Shown here piece after piece: positions 35,401 through 43,417 of a stretch of DNA of 64,000 bases. This DNA comes from Motiliproteus sp. (GTDB taxonomy: Bacteria; Pseudomonadota; Gammaproteobacteria; Pseudomonadales; Balneatricaceae). The stretch covers positions 1 to 64,000 of the forward strand of contig JAPHRD010000027.1 in NCBI GenBank assembly GCA_026196225.1, read 5' to 3'. A model generated the notes under the pieces. The model did no database searches, was not told where the DNA came from, and was given only the letters and a program-made list of their open reading frames with translations. Made by a program: the position numbers and the translations under genes. Each line of letters opens with the position of its first letter. The first letter of the stretch is position 1.

Positions 35401-38001
35401 GTGAAGATCTCAGTACCAATGACAATCGCTAAGCCAAACAAGCAGAAGCCTCGGTGGAGTCAGAAGCTCCAGCGTGCGATGGTGATCTTTCTGCCGATGT
35501 TCGTGCTGGTTAACAGTGTCCTGGTGGTCCACTACTGGATTCACACCACCAGCGCGCATGACCGGTTGGAGGAGAGCCAGAAACTCGGCGTTGAGCTGTC
35601 CCGTAAAGTAGTAGCTGATGAGATATCTAACGTTATGTTGGAGGTTAACTATCTGGCCGACTACTTGCAGCAAATTCAGATCAGTGAACAACTGTCCGTC
35701 GATGCCACCGCTCAGATCAGTCAATTCCTGGTGACCTTTGCTCGCCATCGTCCCTGGTACGATCATCTTCGTTATCTAAACCTGGAAGGTAATGAAGTGG
35801 TTCGCATCAACAACCGCGTCAACCCAATTCTGGTCTCCAAACGCAACCTGCAGAACAAGGCCAACCGCTATTACTTCCCTGGACTCAGTATTCTGAAACC
35901 GGGTCAAGTCTACATATCTCCGCTGGACCTGAACGTCGAAGGGGGAGCGGTGGAGATGCCGTTTAAACCCACCATCCGGGTCGGCGTACCACTCTATGAC
36001 GATCGAGGTGAGAAGGTAGGCTATATCCTGCTCAACTTCCTAGGCGATCAGCTGATTAGTGATTTCAAGCTGGCCTCCTCCCATATCTCTGAGCAAATGA
36101 TGTTGATCAACGCCAACGGCTATTGGCTGATTAGCCCAGACGAAAACCAGAATTGGGGATTTATCCTCATGCATCAACAGAGCTTTAACGGCAGCTTCAA
36201 GAACGAGTGGGACACAATTAAACGCATACCCTCCGGTCAATTTGAAACCGAACGCGGACTCTTTACCTTTACCACCGTACACCCCTATAACCGAGGTCTG
36301 GACGAGGCGGGATATGAACTCAACTCTGAAGCCAAAAATTACTTCTGGAAGGTGGTTTCCTTCGCGCCCCAGTTTCTACTCAACGCGCCCCGTTACGAAT
36401 TTCTGCGCAACAACGGTTTAAGCTACTCCATTACTCTGCTGGTCGCACTACTCAGTTCGGTGATGATCAGTCGGGTTCGTCAGCGTCATGAAGCGGTGTT
36501 GATCCAGAACGCCTATGAGAGCAGTTTCCGTCGTGTTCTGGAGAATATTCAGATGGCGGCAGTGACGCTCAACCGTTACGGCCGCATCACCTTTTGTAAC
36601 GACTATTTTGTCAAGCTGATTGGTTTTAGTCGCACCGAACTGCTTAATGAGGAGTGGAAAACCCTATGGCCCGACACCTCCAGATCTCAGCGGGACTATG
36701 ATCGGTTTCTGGAAGATTTGGCCAATCACCAGTTGCCGGAAACCGGTGAGGAGGAAATCTTCACCAAGGACGGACGACAGCTGCTGCTGTCTTGGAACAA
36801 CACTTACAGCCTCGACACCCATGACAAGGTCGTAAGCGTGACCCTACTGGGCCGGGATATCACTCTGCAAAGAGATATTGAAGAGCAACTAGTTAAGCTT
36901 AGTCAGGCGGTGGAGCAAAGCCCAAACACGGTAATGATCACCAACGCCCGCGGTGATATTGAGTACGTTAATCCGAAGTTCTCGAAGCTAACTGGTTATC
37001 AACCGGAAGAGGTGATCGGTTGCAAACCCAGCATTCTCAAGTCGGGTCATACCAGTCCTGATGAGTACACGCGAATGTGGTCCGATATTTCGCAGGGTAA
37101 GACTTGGCACGGAATTCTTAAAAACGTAAAAAAGAACGGTGACTTTTATTGGGAAAAAACCACTATTTCTCCAATTCTGGATACCCAGAATCATATCCGT
37201 CACTTTCTGTCAGTGAAGGAGGATATCACCGAGAAGGTTAAGTTGGAGCGAGACATTGCCCTGCAAACAAAAGAGACTCGTAAAAACCGGGAACTGGCGG
37301 CAGTAGGGCAAATGGCCAACATGGTTGCCCATGACTTACGCAACCCTCTAAGCTCAATCAAAATGGCGATACAAATTCTCAATAAGGAAAGCAGTAAATC
37401 TCCAAACTCAATAAACGCGCCGTCCAATATTACCGAGCTATTAATCATCGCCCAGGACCAGATCCGTTATATGGAGGGAATCCTCAGCGATCTCATGAGT
37501 TACTCTCGCCCCGGCAACCTCAATTCCGAGTGGCTGCGCCTCGATAAACTGATGGAAACCACTATTATCAGCCACCTCAAAGATATTCAGTGCAATAAGA
37601 TTGAGGTGGAGGAACACTACCAAAAAGGTTTACCTACCCTCTATGGTGATCCAGTAAAACTGCGTCAAGTGTTTAGTAACCTGCTAATCAATGCCATTCA
37701 CGCAGTCAAAGATAGTGAAGATCCGCGCATCACTATCAGCATTGACCTGCTAATGTCCGATGTCGGACCTAAAATTAAGGTAACAGTTATCGATGATGGT
37801 ATCGGCATCGATCCCTGTCAGACCAATATGGTGTTCGAGCCTTTCTACACAAATAAAGCGAAAGGCACCGGGCTTGGCCTTGCTATCGTCAAACAGCAGA
37901 TCGAACAACACAACGGTTCCATTAAGCTGACCCCTGTTGCACAGGGCGGTACCCGAGCGACCCTGATATTACCGATCAACCCAGAATTGCATAACGAGTA
38001 A
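35401..38001 (+). CDS. sensor histidine kinase with periplasmic Cache-like and two PAS domains
   Basis: An 866-aa membrane kinase. A first helix (about 27-47) and a second (about 340-358, LSYSITLLVALLSSVMISRV) flank a ~290-residue periplasmic sensor of double-Cache type. Two PAS domains follow (about 373-490 and 500-615), then HisKA with phospho-acceptor H644 (MVAHDLRNPLSSIKMAI) and an ATPase domain with FSNLLINAIHAV (N box), VIDDGIGID (G1) and GTGLGLAIVKQ (G2). The start is a GTG at 35401 with GAGGGC upstream; an ATG at 35419 is the alternative. It lies 5 bp before the NtrC-type regulator, its evident partner. Periplasmic sensing of an electron acceptor is inferred. Confidence 0.9.
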   Translation: MKISVPMTIAKPNKQKPRWSQKLQRAMVIFLPMFVLVNSVLVVHYWIHTTSAHDRLEESQKLGVELSRKVVADEISNVMLEVNYLADYLQQIQISEQLSVDATAQISQFLVTFARHRPWYDHLRYLNLEGNEVVRINNRVNPILVSKRNLQNKANRYYFPGLSILKPGQVYISPLDLNVEGGAVEMPFKPTIRVGVPLYDDRGEKVGYILLNFLGDQLISDFKLASSHISEQMMLINANGYWLISPDENQNWGFILMHQQSFNGSFKNEWDTIKRIPSGQFETERGLFTFTTVHPYNRGLDEAGYELNSEAKNYFWKVVSFAPQFLLNAPRYEFLRNNGLSYSITLLVALLSSVMISRVRQRHEAVLIQNAYESSFRRVLENIQMAAVTLNRYGRITFCNDYFVKLIGFSRTELLNEEWKTLWPDTSRSQRDYDRFLEDLANHQLPETGEEEIFTKDGRQLLLSWNNTYSLDTHDKVVSVTLLGRDITLQRDIEEQLVKLSQAVEQSPNTVMITNARGDIEYVNPKFSKLTGYQPEEVIGCKPSILKSGHTSPDEYTRMWSDISQGKTWHGILKNVKKNGDFYWEKTTISPILDTQNHIRHFLSVKEDITEKVKLERDIALQTKETRKNRELAAVGQMANMVAHDLRNPLSSIKMAIQILNKESSKSPNSINAPSNITELLIIAQDQIRYMEGILSDLMSYSRPGNLNSEWLRLDKLMETTIISHLKDIQCNKIEVEEHYQKGLPTLYGDPVKLRQVFSNLLINAIHAVKDSEDPRITISIDLLMSDVGPKIKVTVIDDGIGIDPCQTNMVFEPFYTNKAKGTGLGLAIVKQQIEQHNGSIKLTPVAQGGTRATLILPINPELHNE

Positions 38002-38006
38002 CCAGG

Positions 38007-39395
38007 ATGACACGACTGTTAATAGTGGATGATGATGAAGCAATATGCAGGATGCTCGAGTTTCATTTCCTAGACGATGACTACGAAGTCAAGATCGCCC
38101 ATTCTGTCGATGAAGGGATGGCAGTAGCTACACAGTTCGAACCGGAACTGGTCATTCTTGATATCCGCATGAGTGGTAAAAGCGGGCTTGAAGGCCTATT
38201 GGAATTCAAGCAATTAATTCCCAACGCACGGGTCATCATGATCACAGCTTTTCACGATATGGAAAGCACCATCCAGGCGATGCAGGGCGGTGCAGATGAT
38301 TATATCCATAAACCTATCGATCTGCAGGAGTTGGACAACGCGGTCAACAAAGCGATGAAACACCTGAATTCTTCGGATCAAGAGATCAGCGTTGAAGAGG
38401 GCAGCATTATCACCAGCGCCATGGTGGGTAGCAGTGACTCCATGCGTGACGTGTTCAAAACCATCGGCCGAGTGGCTGGAAATACCGCCACCATACTCAT
38501 CAACGGTGAAAGCGGCACCGGCAAAGAGCTGGTGGCCAGTGCTATCCATAACGCCAGTGCCCGCCGTGATGGTCCTTTTGTGGCTATCAACTGCGCAGCC
38601 TTGGTTGAGACGCTACTGGAATCAGAAATGTTTGGTCACGAGCGAGGTGCTTTCAGCGGCGCGGTCGCCCAGCAAAAGGGGAAGTTTTCCCTGGCAGAGA
38701 ATGGCACCCTGTTTCTTGACGAGGTTGGTGAGCTTTCCTCCACTATCCAAGCCAAACTGCTGCGGGTACTCCAAGAGAAGGAATTCACACCAGTGGGGGG
38801 CAGGAAAGTACTGACTACAAACGCCCGTATTATCGCCGCCACGAATGTCAACCTGCGCCAAGCTGTGGAGGATGGAAAATTCCGAGAAGATCTCTTCTAC
38901 CGCCTAGAAGTGGTCAATATTAAACTCCCCCCCCTTCGAGATCGCATCAGCGATCTACAATTGTTGGTACCGGCATTATTACACCGGATCAACAAGGAAT
39001 TGAATGCCAAGGTCAACCGTCTAACGCCAGAGGTTATGTCAGCACTGCGCAACCATCCTTGGCCTGGTAATGTCCGCGAACTAGAGAATATGCTCACCAA
39101 AGCGGTAGCACTGTGTCCCAGTGATTGTCTGACCTTGGATCTTCTACCATCGTCAATGATCGTAAACCAACCCCATCTCGCCAATAAAACATCGACGGAT
39201 GCAATACGTGAGCACCACTATAACAAACCTGTCACCAGCTACAGTTTGAAGGAAATAGAGTTTGAGCATATCAAGCGAGTATTAGAGGAAACCGGGGGAC
39301 ATAAAGGCAAGGCTTGTGAAATCCTCGGAATCTCCCGACCTAAGCTTCAGCGAATGCTGGTGCAACTGAATCTGGACGATCTAACCTGTAATTAA
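38007..39395 (+). CDS. NtrC-family sigma-54-dependent response regulator
   Basis: A 462-aa regulator. The receiver domain (1-120) has phospho-acceptor D52 (LVILDIRMSGK). The AAA+ domain (about 140-370) carries Walker A GESGTGKE (167-174), the sigma-54 contact loop GAFSGA (about 214-219, the usual GAFTGA with Ser), and WPGNVRELENM. A Fis-type HTH ends the protein (HKGKACEILGISRPKLQRML). It should activate sigma-54 promoters through distal sites. In this window three such promoters (idr, bd-like operon, own operon) lie near TTTAACG-N3-CGTTAAA sites, so this protein is the natural candidate activator. Confidence 0.92.
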   Translation: MTRLLIVDDDEAICRMLEFHFLDDDYEVKIAHSVDEGMAVATQFEPELVILDIRMSGKSGLEGLLEFKQLIPNARVIMITAFHDMESTIQAMQGGADDYIHKPIDLQELDNAVNKAMKHLNSSDQEISVEEGSIITSAMVGSSDSMRDVFKTIGRVAGNTATILINGESGTGKELVASAIHNASARRDGPFVAINCAALVETLLESEMFGHERGAFSGAVAQQKGKFSLAENGTLFLDEVGELSSTIQAKLLRVLQEKEFTPVGGRKVLTTNARIIAATNVNLRQAVEDGKFREDLFYRLEVVNIKLPPLRDRISDLQLLVPALLHRINKELNAKVNRLTPEVMSALRNHPWPGNVRELENMLTKAVALCPSDCLTLDLLPSSMIVNQPHLANKTSTDAIREHHYNKPVTSYSLKEIEFEHIKRVLEETGGHKGKACEILGISRPKLQRMLVQLNLDDLTCN

Positions 39396-39653
39396 TTCGG
39401 TGAAACTGCCAAGGTAAAATCTAAGGAAGATCTGATTAAGTCCCGCCGAAAGACTTGGCACAATGACGCACCACACTTTTCCTTCGCGACTTTATGTACC
39501 AGGCACATCCAGTCCATTGGATGCATTACGTAGAGACGCTATCAAAATGTCCACTTTGTGCGCGAGAAGCACTAGGGATCGGCACATTCCGGACGTTAAC
39601 GGAATTGGATCATGGGCAGCAGTTTCCGCTCTTTGCGGACACTCGACGTAGGT
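39396..39653. other. intergenic region after the response regulator
   Basis: This 258-bp gap lies between convergent genes. Several short ORFs cross it (e.g. 39494..39730), but none has a ribosome binding site or a recognisable motif, and the longest overlaps the merR 3' end. I see no hairpin terminator for the regulator gene. Confidence 0.4.
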
Positions 39654-40067
39654 TTATTCTGTCATATCAAACAGGTTGTCTATCGCCGCGCAGTTGGGCA
39701 AACCGCCACCTGTGCATTGGGCGGCCATAGACTCCAGGCTGCTTTCCAACCGCACCAATTCCTCAATCTTATTTCTAACAACGCTTAGGTGGCTAAGCAC
39801 AATCTGCTTGACCTCATCGCATGAGTAGCCGCCATCGGTTAGCTCCAACAGGTTACGCACTTCCTCCAGCGTGAAACCCAGTCGGCGAGCCTTACAAATG
39901 AACATAAGTCTTTCCTGAAAGCTCTGTGGGTACTTTCGATGCCCTCCTTCGGTTCTGGCAGGGGCAGGTAGTAGGGAAATTCTTTCGTAATAACGGATTG
40001 TTTCGATATTGCAGCCAGTCAACTTCGACAACCCGCCAATACTCAACGAACCACCTTTATTGGCCAT
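39654..40067 (-). CDS. merR: MerR-family regulator of the mer-like operon
   Basis: A regulator of about 137 aa from the ATG at 40067 (GGAGAAAG upstream; the much longer ORF-track start lacks support). The HTH is SIGGLSKLTGCNIETIRYYERISLLPAPAR, followed by RRLGFTLEEVRNLLEL and a C-terminal metal site with conserved cysteines (GYSCDEV, AQCTGGGLPNCAAID). The Cys triad positions match Hg(II)-sensing MerR. It is divergent from merT, with a perfect palindrome and 19-bp-spaced promoter between. Mercury as inducer is inferred from the merT/P/F neighbours. Confidence 0.85.
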   Translation of the reverse strand: MANKGGSLSIGGLSKLTGCNIETIRYYERISLLPAPARTEGGHRKYPQSFQERLMFICKARRLGFTLEEVRNLLELTDGGYSCDEVKQIVLSHLSVVRNKIEELVRLESSLESMAAQCTGGGLPNCAAIDNLFDMTE

Positions 40068-40090
40068 CAAAACTTTCTCCATATTATGTC

Positions 40091-40121
40091 TTGAATCTGT
40101 AGTTACTACAGGTTTTATACT
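40091..40121 (+). promoter_or_regulatory. MerR-type promoter and operator of the mer-like operon
   Basis: TTGAAT (-35, 40091-40096) and TATACT (-10, 40116-40121) are separated by 19 bp, longer than normal and diagnostic of MerR-activated promoters. The spacer holds the perfect inverted repeat CTGTAG-TTA-CTACAG (40097-40111). Confidence 0.85.
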
Positions 40122-40153
40122 GTGAGAATAACACTGACTATGGAGCTTAGAGA

Positions 40154-40522
40154 ATGGGTCTTGATGAAAAACCTGACAACAAGAGCTGGTGGTTGGCAAC
40201 AGGCGGAGTGGTTGGGGCGGTATTGGCTTCGTCCTGCTGTATTGCGCCCTTGGCATTATTCCTTCTAGGGGTGAGCGGTGCGTGGATCAGTAATTTAACC
40301 GCTCTGGAGCCGTATCAGCCTTTGTTTATTGTGATTACCCTTGGCCTCGTGGGTAGTGGCTTTTGGGTGGTTTACTTCAAAACCAAGAAGTCGTGTGCTA
40401 AAGATTCTTACTGCGCTAAGCCAGAGTCAGTAAAGCTATTAAAGAGCCTCCTGTGGACTTCGGCAGGGCTCATTGCTGTCGCTCTGGTTTTTCCTTACGC
40501 AGCCCCTCTACTTTTGAACTGA
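40154..40522 (+). CDS. merT: mercuric transport protein MerT
   Basis: A three-helix inner-membrane protein of 122 aa. The first helix carries the Cys pair SSCCIAPLAL used for Hg(II) uptake, and a second Cys pair lies in the loop KKSCAKDSYCAKPE. Length and layout match MerT. It is the first gene behind the MerR-type promoter and precedes merP. Its role is to import Hg(II) handed over by MerP, normally for reduction by MerA, which is not present here. Confidence 0.88.
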   Translation: MGLDEKPDNKSWWLATGGVVGAVLASSCCIAPLALFLLGVSGAWISNLTALEPYQPLFIVITLGLVGSGFWVVYFKTKKSCAKDSYCAKPESVKLLKSLLWTSAGLIAVALVFPYAAPLLLN

Positions 40523-40536
40523 CCGAGGTAAACCCA

Positions 40537-40818
40537 ATGAAGAAGCTGGTCGCCTTAACGTTATTGCCACTTGTTGTTACTGCCAGCAGCGCTATTGCTG
40601 AAATGAAAACGGTATCGCTAAAAGTGGAGAACATGACCTGTGCCGCATGTCCCTTCATCGTCAAGAAATCATTGTTAAAAGTAAAAGGGGTCACTGAGGC
40701 CAGTGTGGACTTTGGTCAGAAGATCGCCAGTGTGACCTTTGATGATGAGAAAAGCTCAATTCCTCAGCTAACAACAGCTACGTCGAATGCAGGTTACCCA
40801 TCTGCATTACAGGAGTGA
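40537..40818 (+). CDS. merP: periplasmic mercury-binding protein MerP
   Basis: This 93-aa protein has a signal peptide (LVALTLLPLVVTASSAIA) and one HMA domain with the metal loop MTCAACPFIVKKSL (GMTCxxC type, with Met-Thr-Cys and the Pro typical of MerP). The ATG at 40537 follows GAGGTAA. It lies 14 bp after merT. It collects periplasmic Hg(II) for MerT. Confidence 0.9.
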   Translation: MKKLVALTLLPLVVTASSAIAEMKTVSLKVENMTCAACPFIVKKSLLKVKGVTEASVDFGQKIASVTFDDEKSSIPQLTTATSNAGYPSALQE

Positions 40819-40823
40819 CATCT

Positions 40824-41270
40824 ATGGGCAACTGCTGTTTATCCAGTTCTGAGAAGGTTCAGATAGAGGCCAAGAAAGCAGCTCAATGCCCTTGTTGCGG
40901 TACTTCTGCGAAACCAGTTGGGTGGGGCACACTCATTCATCAAGTGGTTGCCCCACTTAACCAACAACTACCGCCTGATGAGTTCTTCTTCTGCGCTAGT
41001 ACTGACTGCAATACCGTGTACTTTTCCAATGGTGGTGTAGTGATTGAAAGGCCCCAGGTTCGCGGTGATGTGGGTCAGAAATCAACAAATGCAAATCGAG
41101 TCATTTGCTATTGCTTCGACATTAGGTACGCCAAGGTGCTGGAAGAGATCGCGCAGACAGGAACCAGCGCGAGTAAAGCCTTTGTAGTCGAGCAGACGAA
41201 GCTTCAAAACTGTGCTTGCGACGTCAGAAATCCATCGGGGAAGTGCTGCCTCAAGGAGTTTCCCAAATGA
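40824..41270 (+). CDS. CopZ-like [2Fe-2S]/zinc-binding metallochaperone
   Basis: A Cys-rich cytoplasmic protein of 148 aa. The N-terminal part holds CCLSSSEK and CPCCGTSAKPVGWGTL, and the centre has FFCASTDCNTVYF. The C-terminal part, RVICYCFDIRYAKVLEEI then CACDVRNPSGKCC, is a BFD-like [2Fe-2S] motif. This matches the cluster-binding N-terminal domain of Archaeoglobus CopZ and proteins found in mer and copper operons. The ATG at 40824 has AGGAG 8 bases upstream; a GTG at 40815 is less likely. The next gene overlaps its stop (ATGA). A redox or Hg(II)-trafficking role is inferred. Confidence 0.8.
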   Translation: MGNCCLSSSEKVQIEAKKAAQCPCCGTSAKPVGWGTLIHQVVAPLNQQLPPDEFFFCASTDCNTVYFSNGGVVIERPQVRGDVGQKSTNANRVICYCFDIRYAKVLEEIAQTGTSASKAFVVEQTKLQNCACDVRNPSGKCCLKEFPK

Positions 41271-41482
41271 GCAATGAGATTATCCGAGAGTCCGTACTCA
41301 CATGCCCTGAGTGCGGTGCGCAAACCAAGCAAACCATGCCTACGGACAGTTGCCAGTATTTCTACCAGTGCCCAGAGTGCAATGCGCTGCTGAGGCCGAA
41401 GGGGAAAGATTGCTGTGTCTTTTGCAGTTACGGCTCGGTTCCATGCCCTCCTGTTCAGGCAGCGATGGGCTCAACCCGCTAA
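41267..41482 (+). CDS. GDCCVxC-motif small zinc-ribbon-like protein
   Basis: A 71-aa protein with CPECGAQTK and CPECNALLRP, a zinc-ribbon pattern, then the signature GKDCCVFCSYGSVPCPPVQ. Proteins with this GDCC-type tail are frequent in mercury and arsenic operons, with unknown function. Its ATG overlaps the preceding stop by 4 bp, so it is translationally coupled; the longer ORF-track start is not needed. Confidence 0.8.
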   Translation: MSNEIIRESVLTCPECGAQTKQTMPTDSCQYFYQCPECNALLRPKGKDCCVFCSYGSVPCPPVQAAMGSTR

Positions 41483-41513
41483 GAATCGATAACTAACAAG
41501 GCGCTATTAAGCG

Positions 41514-41720
41514 ATGAAGAAAAACACAGTTCTTCTCAAAACGGGCATTATCGGCAGCGTTATCGCTGCATTGTGCTGCTTTACTCCAATCTTGGTTATA
41601 TTGCTTGGGGCGGTAGGCCTTTCCTCTTTAATTGGCTATCTCGATTTCGTCCTATTGCCCGCTCTCGCCTTGTTCATTTGCATAACCATTTATGCGATAG
41701 CACGCAAGAGCAAGGGCTGA
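41514..41720 (+). CDS. merF: mercury transporter MerF
   Basis: A 68-aa protein with two membrane helices; the first carries the vicinal Cys pair AALCCFTPILVILLGAVGL typical of MerF. It ends the mer-like operon. It gives a second Hg(II) uptake route besides MerT. It is somewhat shorter at the C-terminus than the 81-aa plasmid MerF and lacks an obvious second Cys pair. Confidence 0.82.
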   Translation: MKKNTVLLKTGIIGSVIAALCCFTPILVILLGAVGLSSLIGYLDFVLLPALALFICITIYAIARKSKG

Positions 41721-42012
41721 CCTTGGTATAGAAACTAGGTGATTTCAGCTCTGAATCGAACATTGCGTGTGACTGCTCAGTGTTGAGAGCAGCCTCCTAG
41801 CCAACTTTCCTGAACGTCTCCTGTTGGGCGATAGCTGAAATTCTTGAGAAGGCTTACAAGTATCCGTTTAAAATTGAAGACCAAATGGAACGCAACCTGT
41901 CGTGCCAACACTATATACTCCTACAGAGCTTTGAAAGATTAGTTCTTTCAGCGAAGGCAACCATTACAACTTTTACGGTGCTGCTCTCTACTGGACGAAT
42001 CTGCAATCACCA

Positions 42013-42150
42013 TTAACCAACTTCATTCAATATTGGCTATTCCCTGTAGTGCCTCTTTTGGTCAAATTAACCAACTTTTATTAATGAGACACCTTCTACA
42101 GAGCCCAAGACCAGAAGCTTCAGTTAACCAACTAAGTTACACAGCCTCAA
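42013..42150. repeat. TTAACCAACT repeats; right copy of the dispersed inverted repeat
   Basis: TTAACCAACTT occurs at 42013-42023 and 42067-42077, and TTAACCAACT at 42124-42133. The segment 42123-42150 matches the minus strand of 12018-12045 at 25 of 28 bases. Confidence 0.55.
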
Positions 42151-42170
42151 ATCTTCAAATATCTAACAAT

Positions 42171-42197
42171 AAAAGCGGACATCAGTGTCCGCTTTTT
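42171..42197. terminator. bidirectional terminator
   Basis: AAAAGCGGACA-TCAG-TGTCCGCTTTT is an 11-bp perfect stem with A and T tracts on either side, 450 bp after merF. Confidence 0.85.
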
Positions 42198-42359
42198 GTG
42201 CCTAATACTTATCTGCTTTCACCCTCTTCGATAAATATTCCAACTCTGGTAAATCTAAAACGCTTTTTGCACTAATATTTAATTAGGAGAATTTACCCCC
42301 CGACCTTCATGGACCTGTCAGCAGCTTTCAATTGCTGGCCTCTAATTTCGGAAACACCT

Positions 42360-43316
42360 ATGCATCCCTTAACCAACGATCTGATCCCTTTCAACGACTT
42401 TGAAGCAGCTACCCGGGAAGTACTGAGTTACCTTCACAAACGCCTGGGATTCTCTCTATGGATGATGACTCGAACTGAGGGACAAGATTGGATCGTACTG
42501 CAGGCCGAGGACAACGGCTATAAAGTAGAGGAAGGCATGGTATTTCAGTGGGCAGATTCATTCTGCTCAAAGATGGTCGAGGGCTTGGGGCCACGCGTAG
42601 CGCCGTGCTCGGACGAAATACCTGTATACCTTAACGCGCCTATCGGACAGCAAGTTCCCATTGGAGCCTACATCGGTGTGCCCGTCAATCGCAGTGACGG
42701 ATCGCTATTTGGCACATTATGCGCAATAGATCCGGAACCACAAAACGTCGCTATCATAAGCGAACAGCCAACCATCGAATTGCTGGCTCGGCTCTTGGAA
42801 ACTGTCCTTGAATACGATCTACGGGACGCTGAACAACAGCGACTGCTAGAGCGTTACCGTGAAGAGGCGCGTACGGATAGTCTAACCGGGCTTCTAAACA
42901 GGCGGGGCTGGGATCAATGTATTGAACAGGAAGAAGCCCGCGCCAAACGCTTTGGAAACCCGGTCTGCATATTTATGATCGATATTGACGGCCTGAAGAA
43001 AATCAATGACTCTGAAGGACATAGCAATGGAGACGAGCTAATACAGAAAACTGCAAATAGTCTGCGAGATTCCGTGAGAGAAGTAGACTTAGTCGCTCGA
43101 ATCGGTGGTGATGAATTTGGCATATTGGTGGTTGAAACAGAAGCCCTTGGCTGTGAAGCGCTACATCATAAAATTGCCAAAAAGCTGTCAAAGCAAGGGA
43201 TTTCTGCATCCATCGGACGCGCTATGCGAATGCCAAATCAAGGGATAGAAGCTGCTGCTGAAGAGGCGGATAACGCGATGTACCAGGATAAAAAGCGGCA
43301 CCGTCAAGGAACCTAG
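42360..43316 (+). CDS. GAF-GGDEF diguanylate cyclase
   Basis: A cytoplasmic protein of about 318 aa. An N-terminal GAF domain (about residues 15-160, FEAATREVLSYLHKRLGFSLWMM ... GAYIGVPVNRSDGSLFGTLCAIDPEP) precedes a GGDEF domain (about 185-315) with DSLTGLLNRRGWD, FMIDIDGLKKIND and the active site RIGGDEFGIL. It should make cyclic di-GMP in response to a GAF ligand. The GGDEF signature is intact. The ATG at 42360 is chosen because it sits just before the GAF fold; the ORF-track ATG at 42309 is possible, and neither has a strong ribosome binding site. Confidence 0.88.
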   Translation: MHPLTNDLIPFNDFEAATREVLSYLHKRLGFSLWMMTRTEGQDWIVLQAEDNGYKVEEGMVFQWADSFCSKMVEGLGPRVAPCSDEIPVYLNAPIGQQVPIGAYIGVPVNRSDGSLFGTLCAIDPEPQNVAIISEQPTIELLARLLETVLEYDLRDAEQQRLLERYREEARTDSLTGLLNRRGWDQCIEQEEARAKRFGNPVCIFMIDIDGLKKINDSEGHSNGDELIQKTANSLRDSVREVDLVARIGGDEFGILVVETEALGCEALHHKIAKKLSKQGISASIGRAMRMPNQGIEAAAEEADNAMYQDKKRHRQGT

Positions 43317-43417
43317 AAAATATCTACTTCAAATATAAATTCTAATCGACGGCTGCCGTTAATCTTCGGTTCAGCTAAGATCTTCATACTGTTCTCGATT
43401 CAGATAAAGGACTTCCC

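Larger units (their letters stand above)
41721..42308. other. 588-bp intergenic region after merF
   Basis: No convincing gene is present; short ORFs (e.g. 42033..42275) lack ribosome binding sites and motifs. The region contains three TTAACCAACT(T) repeats and a strong terminator at 42171-42197. AT-rich and without coding signal, it looks like the edge of the accessory block. Confidence 0.5.

Noticed and set aside
39455-39471. TTGGCACAATGACGCACC as a sigma-54 promoter
   Set aside because: The -12 GC is displaced by one base and no gene follows on that strand.
39494-39730. 78-aa plus ORF with CPLC
   Set aside because: Overlaps the merR 3' end, lacks a ribosome binding site and matches no family I know.
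41493-41505. CTAACAAGGCGCT resembling the start of an integron attC site
   Set aside because: No matching inverse core lies at the expected distance, and merF begins directly after it; likely chance.
42033-42275. 80-aa plus ORF after merF
   Set aside because: Runs through repeats and the strong terminator hairpin, with no coding signature.
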